A DNA stretch of 64,000 nt from CAVXWV01 sp963695415 (lineage in GTDB: Bacteria; Chloroflexota; Anaerolineae; Anaerolineales; UBA4823), in NCBI GenBank assembly GCA_963695415.1, contig CAVOGL010000001.1:342196-406195 (forward strand). The letters run 5' to 3'. How positions within the stretch are numbered: the first letter of the stretch is position 1; the number at the start of each line of letters is the position of its first letter. Positions 1 through 8,101 of the stretch are shown one piece after another. Below the pieces are notes generated by a model, which worked only from the letters and a program-made list of their open reading frames with translations, had not been told where the DNA came from and made no database searches. A program made the position numbers and the translations under genes.

Positions 1-34
1 TACAGCCAGGCTGAGGTTCCAGGAAGTAATCGCT

Positions 35-316
35 TTATTTTTGCGTTGAAACAAATAGCTGCAAATCACCCATACCGACATATGATCGGTTGATATTCAG
101 GTTTTTATACTCCAACAAGCGGAGATCTCCCAGACCGATGAAATGAGAATTACCAGCCATCACTATCTGGTTTTGTTCATATAATTTTAAATCTCCCATA
201 CCCATAGATCCCGTCGTATGCAAAGCAAACACTGGACTGGCTACAGCCAAAGTCAGGACGAGAAGGAAAATCACCGTCGTCCAGGTTCCCACACTTTTAA
301 CCTTGTTGTTCTTCAT
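35..316 (-). CDS. Small secreted protein with three GxGDLxL repeats
   Basis: I do not recognise a family. The 93-residue product starts with a basic N-terminus and a hydrophobic segment at about residues 13-30 (likely signal peptide, cleavage near ASPVFA). The mature part of about 60 residues carries three near-identical short repeats, GMGDLKL (39-45), GLGDLRL (61-67) and GMGDLQL (81-87), spaced 22 and 20 residues apart, so it probably forms three copies of one small fold or a solenoid turn. The start is supported by AAGGAG 8 nt upstream of the ATG. It lies at the window edge and is divergent from the regulator remnant that follows. An exported structural or binding peptide is the most I can infer. 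Confidence 0.6.
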   Translation of the reverse strand: MKNNKVKSVGTWTTVIFLLVLTLAVASPVFALHTTGSMGMGDLKLYEQNQIVMAGNSHFIGLGDLRLLEYKNLNINRSYVGMGDLQLFVSTQK

Positions 317-460
317 GATATTTTCTCCTTAAGCAGATCATAAACTCAATTCTGAATTTTCAAACCCCTCTAACACCCTTGTTCGAAGAATTCACCTCTC
401 AACCATCGATCTCTTACCGGTTGTCAGTACGAACAAATTTCATGTTCAAAATCATTATGA

Positions 461-1054
461 TCAAGAATACCGATCAGCACGGTCGAAGAAATCACCGACT
501 CGCTTTCAGTTTACGCTGGAGATTTCTTGCCAGGGTTTTATGCGGATTGGGTCATTTTAGAGCGGACTCGGCTCTTCAACCTTTATGAAAACAAGCTAAG
601 CCAACTAATCACCCTGTTGAACAGCAAGGAGCGTTGGTCAGATGTGATCCAATGGGCGTTACTTTGGATCGCCAATGCAGGATGGTCAGAATTCGCATAC
701 CGTTCATTAATGCAAGCATATGCCTATTCAGGTGAATTATCGAAGTCAATTTCTACCTTTGAACAATTGGCGAACGGTTTGATGAAAGATTTGAATGTTG
801 AACCTTCCGACCAGACGCTTGCGCTTTATCAATTGTTAAAATCCAGACCTCATACCAGCCCATCGCCACCACTTCTAGAACAATACCATCCGTTCAATGA
901 GAAACAAATAGAAGCAATAATGCCGGAGGAACAAAGAACCCTACCCCTGCATCCCAACCCTCCCAATCCCATCACAAGCTTCATTGGGAGACAATTAGAA
1001 ATCCAACTTCTCCAACAGCAGCTGCGCGAAAACAGGCTCTCTTGCTTCCATTAA
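461..1054 (+). pseudogene. Remnant of an AfsR/SARP-type regulator (BTAD domain plus start of NB-ARC)
   Basis: The open frame from 461 to 1054 has no plausible start codon before a TTG at 527, yet coding similarity begins earlier: the peptide from 482 on (TVEEITDSLSVYAGDFLPGF) matches the usual start of a bacterial transcriptional activator domain. Helical TPR-like repeats follow, with the family-typical ending LNVEPSDQTLALYQLLKSRP. The chain then enters the lead-in of an NB-ARC ATPase (NPITSFIGRQLEIQLLQQQL) and stops within about ten residues, before any P-loop. Both the N-terminal DNA-binding domain and the ATPase are missing. I read it as a decayed or deleted regulator fragment; a second-frame ORF at 379-588 is not a gene. 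Confidence 0.6.
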
Positions 1055-1115
1055 CTTCCAACAAACCTATCCTAATCAACCGATACATTTAACCTGTATT
1101 TATGCCCGAACCTCG

Positions 1116-1121
1116 TATAAT
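1116..1121 (+). promoter_or_regulatory. -10 hexamer for a probable leaderless mRNA
   Basis: A consensus TATAAT ends exactly 6 nt before the ATG at 1128, and there is no Shine-Dalgarno between them. Transcription would begin at or next to the start codon. I see no good -35 element. Confidence 0.5.
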
Positions 1122-1127
1122 TTGGGC

Positions 1128-2352
1128 ATGAATCAAATTGATCAAAAAATCCTCCGTGAACTGGCATTTCAGGTAGCTGAAATTGCATCCCATCCAATCA
1201 TGGATGAACGCCGCAAGCTCTGGGTGCAGCACAATAAGCTCAATCCCGCACGCCCAATGATCCTCATCTTTCCGGAAGGCTCCTGGCGCGAACTGCTGCC
1301 GGATTCGACAATGACTTGTGAAGATGAAATCGCACGACAATGGGAATGGAATTTACGTTCCAGGTTGTACACCTATACGCATTTCAGCGATGACACCGTC
1401 CTGGAAAAAACCTGGATAGTACCCCAGCGCATCCACATTAGCGATTGGGGAATCAAAATCGAGCGCAGCACCAAGACCCAGGAAACCGGCTCGTGGCACT
1501 TTATCCCTGCCTTGAAAAATTTCGGAGATATGCAGCACCTGCATTTCCCCCAGGTTTCCGTGGACCACGAAGGCACCCAGAAGGACCTTGAGCTAGCCCA
1601 GGAGGTGTTTGGAGATATTCTGGATGTCCGTCTGAAAGGTGTCCCCCATATTTCTTTCCACCTGGCACAAATGTATTCCGACCTGCGAGGTTTGGAGAAT
1701 ACTTATACCGACATGGTCGAATACCCGGACGAAATGATTAAACTTGCTTGATTTTCTGGTCCGGGGATTTGAACACCTGGTAGATCAATACGAAACACTC
1801 AATTTATTCAGCCTGAACAATGACGGCACCTACCATTCGTCAGGCGGTGTGGGCTATACCGATGAACTCCCTGCTGCAGGCTTCGACCCTCAACGAGTTC
1901 GTACGATTGACATGTGGTCATCGGCAGAATCGCAGGAATATGCCGTAGTGTCACCCGCAATGCACCGTAAGTTTGCTCTCGACTTCGAAAAACGCCTGCT
2001 TTCGCGTTTCGGGCTTAATGGTTATGGATGCTGTGAGGACCTGACCGACAAACTCGAAGACGTATTAACGATTCCGAACATACGCAGGATATCGATCTCC
2101 CCCTTCGCCAACGTGCCCAAATGTGCTGAAATCCTCAGTAAGAAGGCTATATTTTCCTGGAAACCACAGCCCCAACACCTGGTTGGTCAATTTGATCAGG
2201 ACCAAATCCACAATTACATCAAGGAAGCCGTGGATGCGGCACGCGATTGCTGCCTGGAGATCATCCTTAAGGACACCCACACCTGTGAAAACCATCCTGA
2301 GAGGTTCGACGAATGGTCGCGCATCACGCGCGAGATCGTGGACGCTGGGTAG
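1128..2352 (+). CDS. URO-D-like (uroporphyrinogen decarboxylase family) protein, frameshifted
   Basis: Two overlapping frames (1128-1751 and 1744-2352) join into one protein of about 407 residues related to the uroporphyrinogen decarboxylase/corrinoid methyltransferase superfamily. Members of this branch usually bind methyl donors or corrinoids rather than make haem, and no haem genes are nearby. The second half carries the cysteine-containing YGCCEDLTDKLEDVL segment at the place where MtaA-like members have a zinc-ligand HxCG motif, followed by the typical barrel strands. Removing one T near 1744 gives EMIKLLDFLVRGFE in one frame, so I read the break as an indel rather than two genes. The ATG at 1128 is preferred over the TTG at 1122. 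Substrate unknown; a second relative is at 54773-55873. Confidence 0.7.
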
Positions 2353-2452
2353 ACTGCACTGCTGATCTTAGGCGAGAAGAACTCGATGAATATGTGTTGT
2401 GCCTGTTGAGCAGGTCGAATTCTACCTCCCCCAATATTAATTTGAGAATGTC

Positions 2453-3229
2453 TCAAACTCTCTTCTCAGCCCTGGTGGCGATGTAGAGAGGCATGTAATC
2501 GTCCAATGGGTTGCGGTGGTCACGGTCTTCATAAAAACCAGTGATCATGAATCCTGCCTGGGTTTGTCCGCCGATCTGCTCTTCCAGGCTGTGGCTGAAT
2601 TCCAGAGGCCAGCCCTCTTTTAATGTCCTCTCACGATCGGCGAGAGAAGGGCTGGTGGTGTCTGAATAAGGCAGTGAATAACGGACGATTAACTCACCCT
2701 CGTCATCCATCTTGAAACGATCAAAAATATAAAGCACCGGGTTCAGGATTCCGGCAATTAAGCTCCCCCCGGTCTTCAATACACGGTATGCCTCAGCCCA
2801 TAAAGGCTGGATTTCGGGCACGAAAATGTTGGATACCGGGTTCAGCACCAGGTCAAAACTGCAGTCTGGAAATCTGGAAAGGTCGCGCATATCGCCTTCG
2901 ACGGTCCTCATTTCTAATCCTTCACGCCGGGCGACCATGCGGTCCTGGTAAAGCTGCCTGGGGGAGTTGTCAAAAACAGTCACCCGCGCGCCAGCGGCTG
3001 CCAGAACCGGTCCCTGCTGCCCTCCCCCACTCGCAAGACAAAGCACATCCAGGTTTGCCATATCTTCAGGGAACCAGCTGCGCGGAACGGGAATATTGGG
3101 CGTCACAACAACCTGCCAGTTCCCCTGCCGGGCAGCTTCGATCGTTTCAGCATCCACCGGCAGCGTCCAAACATTGCCCTCCTCTACAGCCCTGTCCCAG
3201 GCATCCCGGTTGTAAGCTCTGATATCCAT
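2453..3229 (-). CDS. Class I SAM-dependent methyltransferase
   Basis: The 258-residue protein has a Rossmann-type methyltransferase core. Motif I is VLCLASGGGQQGPVLAAAGA (residues about 62-81), followed by the acidic strand end VTVFDNSPRQ, the motif EGDMRDLSRFPDCSFDLV and the post-core YRVLKTGGSLIAG. This is a Methyltransf_11/25-like small-molecule or lipid methyltransferase; the acceptor cannot be read from the sequence. There is no clear Shine-Dalgarno. Instead a TAAAAT hexamer ends 6 nt before the ATG, suggesting a leaderless mRNA. It is convergent with the URO-D-like gene and divergent from the membrane protein at 3387. Confidence 0.85.
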   Translation of the reverse strand: MDIRAYNRDAWDRAVEEGNVWTLPVDAETIEAARQGNWQVVVTPNIPVPRSWFPEDMANLDVLCLASGGGQQGPVLAAAGARVTVFDNSPRQLYQDRMVARREGLEMRTVEGDMRDLSRFPDCSFDLVLNPVSNIFVPEIQPLWAEAYRVLKTGGSLIAGILNPVLYIFDRFKMDDEGELIVRYSLPYSDTTSPSLADRERTLKEGWPLEFSHSLEEQIGGQTQAGFMITGFYEDRDHRNPLDDYMPLYIATRAEKRV

Positions 3230-3235
3230 AAAGAT

Positions 3236-3241
3236 ATTTTA
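3236..3241 (-). promoter_or_regulatory. -10 hexamer for a probable leaderless mRNA
   Basis: On the minus strand TAAAAT ends exactly 6 nt before the ATG of the methyltransferase gene at 3229, the same spacing as at 1116, 23643 and 45489. No Shine-Dalgarno lies in between. Confidence 0.45.
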
Positions 3242-3301
3242 TAATAGATTTCCGTAAGCCTTTGTGAATGTTTTCATCAACTTCCAAACCTTGATGAGAG
3301 T

Positions 3302-3330
3302 TTGATATTCCTTACCCTTTATGGTAGATT
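3302..3330 (+). promoter_or_regulatory. Sigma-70-type promoter with extended -10
   Basis: TTGATA (3302-3307), a 17-nt spacer and TAGATT (3325-3330) preceded by TGG. The expected transcription start is near 3337, giving a leader of about 50 nt to the ATG at 3387, which has GGAGG upstream. Confidence 0.55.
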
Positions 3331-3386
3331 ATGCGCATCTAAGAACTGGTAAGCACCTGTATTCGTAGTCGATCACCGGAGGCACT

Positions 3387-4403
3387 ATGGCACAAATAAA
3401 AGGAATGGTTTACAGATCAGGAACGCGAGAACCCCTGCCGGGCGCGTTGGTAAAACTGACCAAAGGCAAAGAGTCCCATTCAGGTTTCACCGATGAGTCT
3501 GGAGCCTATCTGATGAGTGAATTGGAAGAAGGGAAATGGAAGCTTTCGGTGATTGAGGCTTACAGTCTCTCGATTAATACGAGCATTGAAATAATCGAAC
3601 CTCAAACGGATAAAGACATTTTCCTACCCTCGTCCAAGGAAGACCTGAGCGGGAAACGCTTCTTCTGGGCGATGATATCCGCCCTGGGACTGCTGGTGGT
3701 TGCCTATTTTGTGCTGCATCTCATCATCTGGCCCCAAGATCAGCCCATCAGCCAGGTTTTGAACCTGTTGGCAGTACGCATCGAAGAACCGCTAAACAGC
3801 AGCGCTTCGTTCAGCGAAGATGCCGCCCTGGTCGAACGGTTAGCGGACTTAAGCAAAGGCGTGATCGACAGCGTTGACGTCAACCCGCGTATCCGCAATG
3901 AAGATAAAGCCCTGGCGATCCAGCTGGCTGACGGGCTCAACGCGGCGGTGGAGAGCGGTGACAAAAGCCTGGTGGTGGCGCGTTTTGGCGATCTGAAAGA
4001 ATTCATACAGACACCGCCCCAATCCCGATTTTCCATCTGGACGGAAGATCCTCTGCGCATGCTCGAAATCCTGCTGTGGGGTCTGGCCGGGATCCTGGTG
4101 ACCAAAATCATCCAGGTAGGATGGTACCTGCGCAAGCAAACTTACCAGAGCCGGGGATTTTGGATGCACCTCTCTCACCTGGTGACCACACCGCTGCTCG
4201 TGCTGGTTGCCGTTCTGCTGCTCTCCTTGGTTACGTTGAAGTTCACCCTGGCAGGGAACAACGAGGTAACCATAGATCTGTCGGACCCGCGCCTTATGGT
4301 TGCTTTTGCTTTCATCATCGGTACCAGCCCCTGGCCTCTTTGGAATTTCATCGAAGACACCGCAAAGAAATTCACGGGCAGCCGGGAAGATGGTGATGAT
4401 TAA
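3387..4403 (+). CDS. Membrane protein with N-terminal carboxypeptidase-regulatory-like domain
   Basis: Residues 1-80 form a small beta-sandwich of the CarboxypepD_reg type: KGMVYRSGTREPLPGALVKL followed by SGFTDESGAYLMSELEEGKW, the usual repeat-insert pattern. A first transmembrane helix is at 92-114, then a charged helical region (about 125-215) and further hydrophobic segments at about 226-248, 266-287 and, weaker, 302-320. With no signal peptide the N-terminal domain may be cytoplasmic. The gene has its own promoter and is convergent with the caspase operon, ending about 55 bp from its last gene. Its position suggests, but does not prove, a membrane partner of that operon. The family of the membrane part is not recognised. 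Confidence 0.7.
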   Translation: MAQIKGMVYRSGTREPLPGALVKLTKGKESHSGFTDESGAYLMSELEEGKWKLSVIEAYSLSINTSIEIIEPQTDKDIFLPSSKEDLSGKRFFWAMISALGLLVVAYFVLHLIIWPQDQPISQVLNLLAVRIEEPLNSSASFSEDAALVERLADLSKGVIDSVDVNPRIRNEDKALAIQLADGLNAAVESGDKSLVVARFGDLKEFIQTPPQSRFSIWTEDPLRMLEILLWGLAGILVTKIIQVGWYLRKQTYQSRGFWMHLSHLVTTPLLVLVAVLLLSLVTLKFTLAGNNEVTIDLSDPRLMVAFAFIIGTSPWPLWNFIEDTAKKFTGSREDGDD

Positions 4404-4458
4404 TCAAGCTCCATAGAATTATCAAACATGCGGCTGAGGTAAACGCAGACTATTCGTG

Positions 4459-4764
4459 TTACCTCCTCGTACGCAGGAACTGGCGAACCTCGTCCTCCTT
4501 ACCCAGGGGAGCGCCTTTCGCCAGGTATTCACGCAGGTAATCCGCGGCGCGGCGCAGGTAATCGCGCTCAACCTGGATGCGGATAGCCTGCCCCAGGTAA
4601 TACCTGGCAGGGATGTTGTCAGGGTCCAGGTGCAGCGCCTTGCCCAACACGCTGACGGCACTATCCATATCATCACCAGACTCAAAATAACATTTCCCCA
4701 GCTGGTAGTATGCCTCCTTAAGGATTATCTGTACCTCTTCACTGGTGTATTGTTCCTGGATCAT
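4459..4764 (-). CDS. Small TPR protein, last gene of the caspase operon
   Basis: The 101-residue protein contains about two tetratricopeptide helical pairs: LKEAYYQLGKCYFESGDDMD and SVLGKALHLDPDNIPARYYL, followed by a third partial helix pair. TPRs bind peptides or protein partners and have no catalysis of their own. It begins 10 bp after the stop of the preceding gene, with GAGGGCAGG before its ATG, and is the promoter-distal gene of the minus-strand operon that starts at 14644. A chaperone or adaptor for the large caspase proteins, two of which rely on helical repeats, is a reasonable inference. Confidence 0.7.
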   Translation of the reverse strand: MIQEQYTSEEVQIILKEAYYQLGKCYFESGDDMDSAVSVLGKALHLDPDNIPARYYLGQAIRIQVERDYLRRAADYLREYLAKGAPLGKEDEVRQFLRTRR

Positions 4765-4774
4765 CCTGCCCTCA

Positions 4775-5239
4775 TTATGCCGCCATCATCATTTCTTCAG
4801 AAAGCATGCCACCGCTTTCACAATAGCGTACCAGGTTTTCGAGAATATCCTGCGCCCGGTCGTATTCCCCCGCTTCCAACAGTGCAACCCCCAGCTCCAG
4901 CATCCCTTCCAGCCAGATCTCACCTCGCGCTTCTCGCTGCCGGAGTATCTCTTCGAAAAACTGGATTGCCTCGAGCAGGGGTTGGCGATCCAAGATCTCG
5001 AATTCTTCGACCATTTGATTCAGATCCTGGTCGGTCAAAAAACGCTGTTGGTCTGACGGCGTGATCAGCTGAGGCTCCGGTACCCCACCTTCCGGGAAGG
5101 CATGGCGGAGATCCTGCCGGACTATCTCCTCCCAATCAGCAACCGTCGACCTGCCATAAACTACCCGGTCGATTGAGTCAGCCAGGATGTGGATATACAC
5201 ATCCGCTTTCGGTTCCGTTTTTCCACCTAGAACACCCAT
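4775..5239 (-). CDS. Helical/TPR-like protein of the caspase operon
   Basis: The 154-residue protein has no family I can name. The N-terminal third (DVYIHILADSIDRVVYGRST) looks globular. The C-terminal half is helical with TPR-like spacing (LLEAIQFFEEILRQREARGE, then LGVALLEAGEYDRAQDILEN). It has GAGGTAAAG before the ATG and starts 2 bp after the stop of the caspase-pseudocaspase gene, so the two are almost certainly cotranscribed and probably translationally coupled. That coupling suggests a stoichiometric partner, perhaps a regulator that binds the TPR region of the upstream protein. Confidence 0.6.
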   Translation of the reverse strand: MGVLGGKTEPKADVYIHILADSIDRVVYGRSTVADWEEIVRQDLRHAFPEGGVPEPQLITPSDQQRFLTDQDLNQMVEEFEILDRQPLLEAIQFFEEILRQREARGEIWLEGMLELGVALLEAGEYDRAQDILENLVRYCESGGMLSEEMMMAA

Positions 5240-5241
5240 CT

Positions 5242-8045
5242 TTACCTCAATTCCGTGTTTGATCTCGCTGGATCGCTTTGAAACCAGACAACTATGGGTT
5301 TGCCTTCCACCCAGGTTTTCAGTCCCTCGCTCAATTTCTCTATGAATTGCTGAGAGATATTTACCAAATCAGCTGGAAATGCCAACGTTCCCAGAAAACA
5401 GATGATCGCAGGCTGGTTGGCAGGAACATCGATCAGCCTCAGTGTTTCACGAAAATCCCTGGTCTGGTTGGGCATGAAGTCTTCGAGGGGGAAAACCTGC
5501 AGATCGAAACCATCTTGCCCGAATTTAGCGTCCATGATTTTCTTCAAACGGTCGATCTCCCAGGAGAATTTGCCTTTCTTAATTTCCTCGAGCTGGGGGT
5601 CGATATCATACGAAACCTTGGCTTCGAGTGCCGTGCGAGGAATATTCAGAAGGAATATCTTTACCAGAGGGCGGACTCCCTGGAATTTCTCCATAGCAAC
5701 CGTCAAGTGCTCAATTAATTCCTTTTGATCCACCCCAGTGCTCAAAGAGAAAGCAGACCAGTGCTGCCGGGCATTGTCAGCATCACCCATCAAGGTTTCG
5801 GTGTATGACAATTCCCGGTAAAATTGAGGAACTCCATCCGGATCCAGTTGAATTCCTTTATTGAGAGCCTCCAGAGCCAGTCGAAAGGAACCTTTGGTGC
5901 GGAAAGCTTTTCCAAACGCGATGTATACATCGGGGTTGTGGATCTGGAATTGGTCAGAAAAGCGGTGGTACCAGCGTTTTAACTGCTGGCTTGTCAGTTC
6001 ATGCCAGGTTTTCCGCCGGGAGAACTCAAAGGCGTCCAGGAAAGGATCCGATCCTGCGAAGACGATCTGGTTTCCCTCACCAATGAAGAGGGGAGTTCTG
6101 AACGCGGTGGTAACTTCCTTCCGTCGAAGCCTTCTGTGTGATCTGGACCGCGTTGTTCACCCATTCCTGGTAGGTAAAGGAGCGCAAATTTTCGACCTGC
6201 CAAAGGGTCAGGTACAGGGCACCACTCAACATACCACACGGTATCTCCTCGTCCCCAACCTTTACCTTCCACTCGTTAGCGACCTCGGCAGTGTCTGACG
6301 CCAGGATGAGGTTGTAATCCCCCTCCTGTTCCGCCAGGTCCACCATCACCCGGCTGGCGTGGGTGTCGAGGATTAAGGTTTTGTTCACTGCTGGAATGTC
6401 TTTCATCATCCTGTGAAGCTCACCGGGTGATAATCCTCGGAGATACCGACCCTGCTTCTCTTCCGTATCATGGAAGAGGAGATAGATATCATTATCGTTC
6501 CACCCCCTAAACAGACGGTCATCAGTAGGAATGCTGTGACCGCTGAAATAAACTACGACCGTATCCGAGGCTGTGGAGTTGTTCTTCAGTTTTTCGAAAG
6601 CATTCTTAATTCGTCGCTGCGTCCCAAACTGGTTGAGTAAGACCCTGCAGTTTTCTTTGCGCAGGTGAAATTTTTCTTCAAGGACAGGTTTGACCAACCT
6701 TTCGATATCATTGACACACCCTTGCAGGGTGACCAGGCTGTCTGCCTGATATTCGTTTATACCGACCAGCAGAGCGTGCAGGTTTCGGGAGTCTCTCTCC
6801 GAGATCCGTTCGATCCATTCAAGATACTGGCGCACCCATCCGGCATATTGAGGCTCAGGGACACTGCCCAGATACCTGCGGAAAAAGTCTGCTGCCTGGG
6901 AGTAATCCTGCATCCGCGCATGGCACATTCCCAGCCAGAACCATCCCTCCACCGGGAACGTTGTTGCTCCTCGCTGCAGAACTTCACGGAGAGCCTTCTC
7001 CGCTTCATGCGTCTCTCCCGCCATCCAAAACGCACTCGCCAGACCTGTTTCAGCATCCGGCAGGTCCATCCTGGCAAGATGGGCGTAACGGATGGCTGTG
7101 CGAAACTGGCTGGCAGCGAACCGGTAACGTTGCGGGCTCATGGGTGAACGCACCCAGCACCATCCCGTGCATCCCAGCTTGAAGGGATTCCTGGGCTAAC
7201 CGGCGGTTGTACGCCTCGCCGACCAGCGAGATCACCAGGTCACCGCGGTCATCGAGCTCGAAAGCTCCAAAATCCGGCGTCTGCTTCGAGCTGGTGTGCA
7301 TGGCGACAGTTTGCTGGAGGTGCATCCCCAGCTCACTGCCCGTAACAAAACCTTTTTTCTCCTCATCGGCTTTCGCCATGGCAAGTGCTTCGATCAGCGT
7401 GCCGGTAAAAAGCGAGTGTTCCGGGATGGGACCGCCATCCAGGGCAGGCTGCCCATCAAGAGCGGAGGTGATCACCCTGCGGCTCATCCGGTTGCCCATC
7501 TCTTCTACATAGCGATCAACACCTCGGTATTTTGTTGCATCTCCCAGGGCGAAACCGCTGTCGCAGGCATCCAGGATGACGAGGACATGCCGGGCTGGAA
7601 GCTTGGATACATCTTGCAGGAAAGAATCAATTTTCATATAGGAAGAGAATTTTTTTTCGGCTGGGTTTCGACCTTCGACCGGGATCAGGTACCCGGTCTT
7701 GACCTTCTGGTTGCCTACCCGGCGCGATTCAGTATATCCGTGTCCGGCAAAAAACAGGACCAGGCTGTCATTATCCTCCAGACCATAACTGAGCACATCC
7801 TGAACCATGGACATAATCGCTGGTAGTGTTGCCTGTTCATTGAACAAAGGAGGGGTGATCTCGATGAAATCAAGCTGCTTGGTGAAAAGGTCCCTGATCC
7901 CACGTGCGTCGCTGACAGCGTTTGTCAGGATCTGGTTATGCTGGTAACTGTCGATCCCGATTACTGCCACTACGTTTCTGCCTTTCTTCGCAGAAACCGG
8001 CTGGGATGGTCTTCCGCCAAGATCGCGCAGCGTTTCTTCGCTCAT
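5242..8045 (-). CDS. Caspase-like (C14) protease - TPR - pseudocaspase - TPR protein, two frame breaks
   Basis: Three frames join into about 930 residues. The first domain is a complete caspase-like fold: NVVAVIGIDSY at 24-34, catalytic His102 in FFAGHGYTE and Cys161 in VILDACDSG. Helical repeats follow (SQFRTAIRYAHLARMDLPDA and similar). A second caspase-like domain then starts with HALLVGINEY and GCVNDI and has the His in VYFSGHS, but at the nucleophile position it reads ILDTHASR, so the Cys is lost and it should be inactive. The C-terminal part (to 5242) contains another TPR-like unit. Breaks lie near 7140 and 6115, where the out-of-frame tails are plainly shadow translations. The ATG at 8045 (GGGGAG upstream) is preferred over 8087 and makes the N-terminus match its neighbour's RDLGGRP. 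Three separate proteins remain a less likely reading. Confidence 0.72.
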
Positions 8046-8101
8046 ATCAACTCCCCAATTGTTTGGTGACCAGCTTTCATCCTTCATTCACCTCAAATCG
8101 A

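Noticed and set aside
1741..1751. Programmed ribosomal frameshift in the URO-D-like gene
   Set aside because: No slippery heptamer or stimulatory structure, and similar breaks occur in unrelated genes across the window, pointing to sequence error.
1128..2352. Haem-pathway uroporphyrinogen decarboxylase
   Set aside because: Diverged sequence and no haem-biosynthesis neighbours; it fits the methyl-transfer side of the superfamily better.
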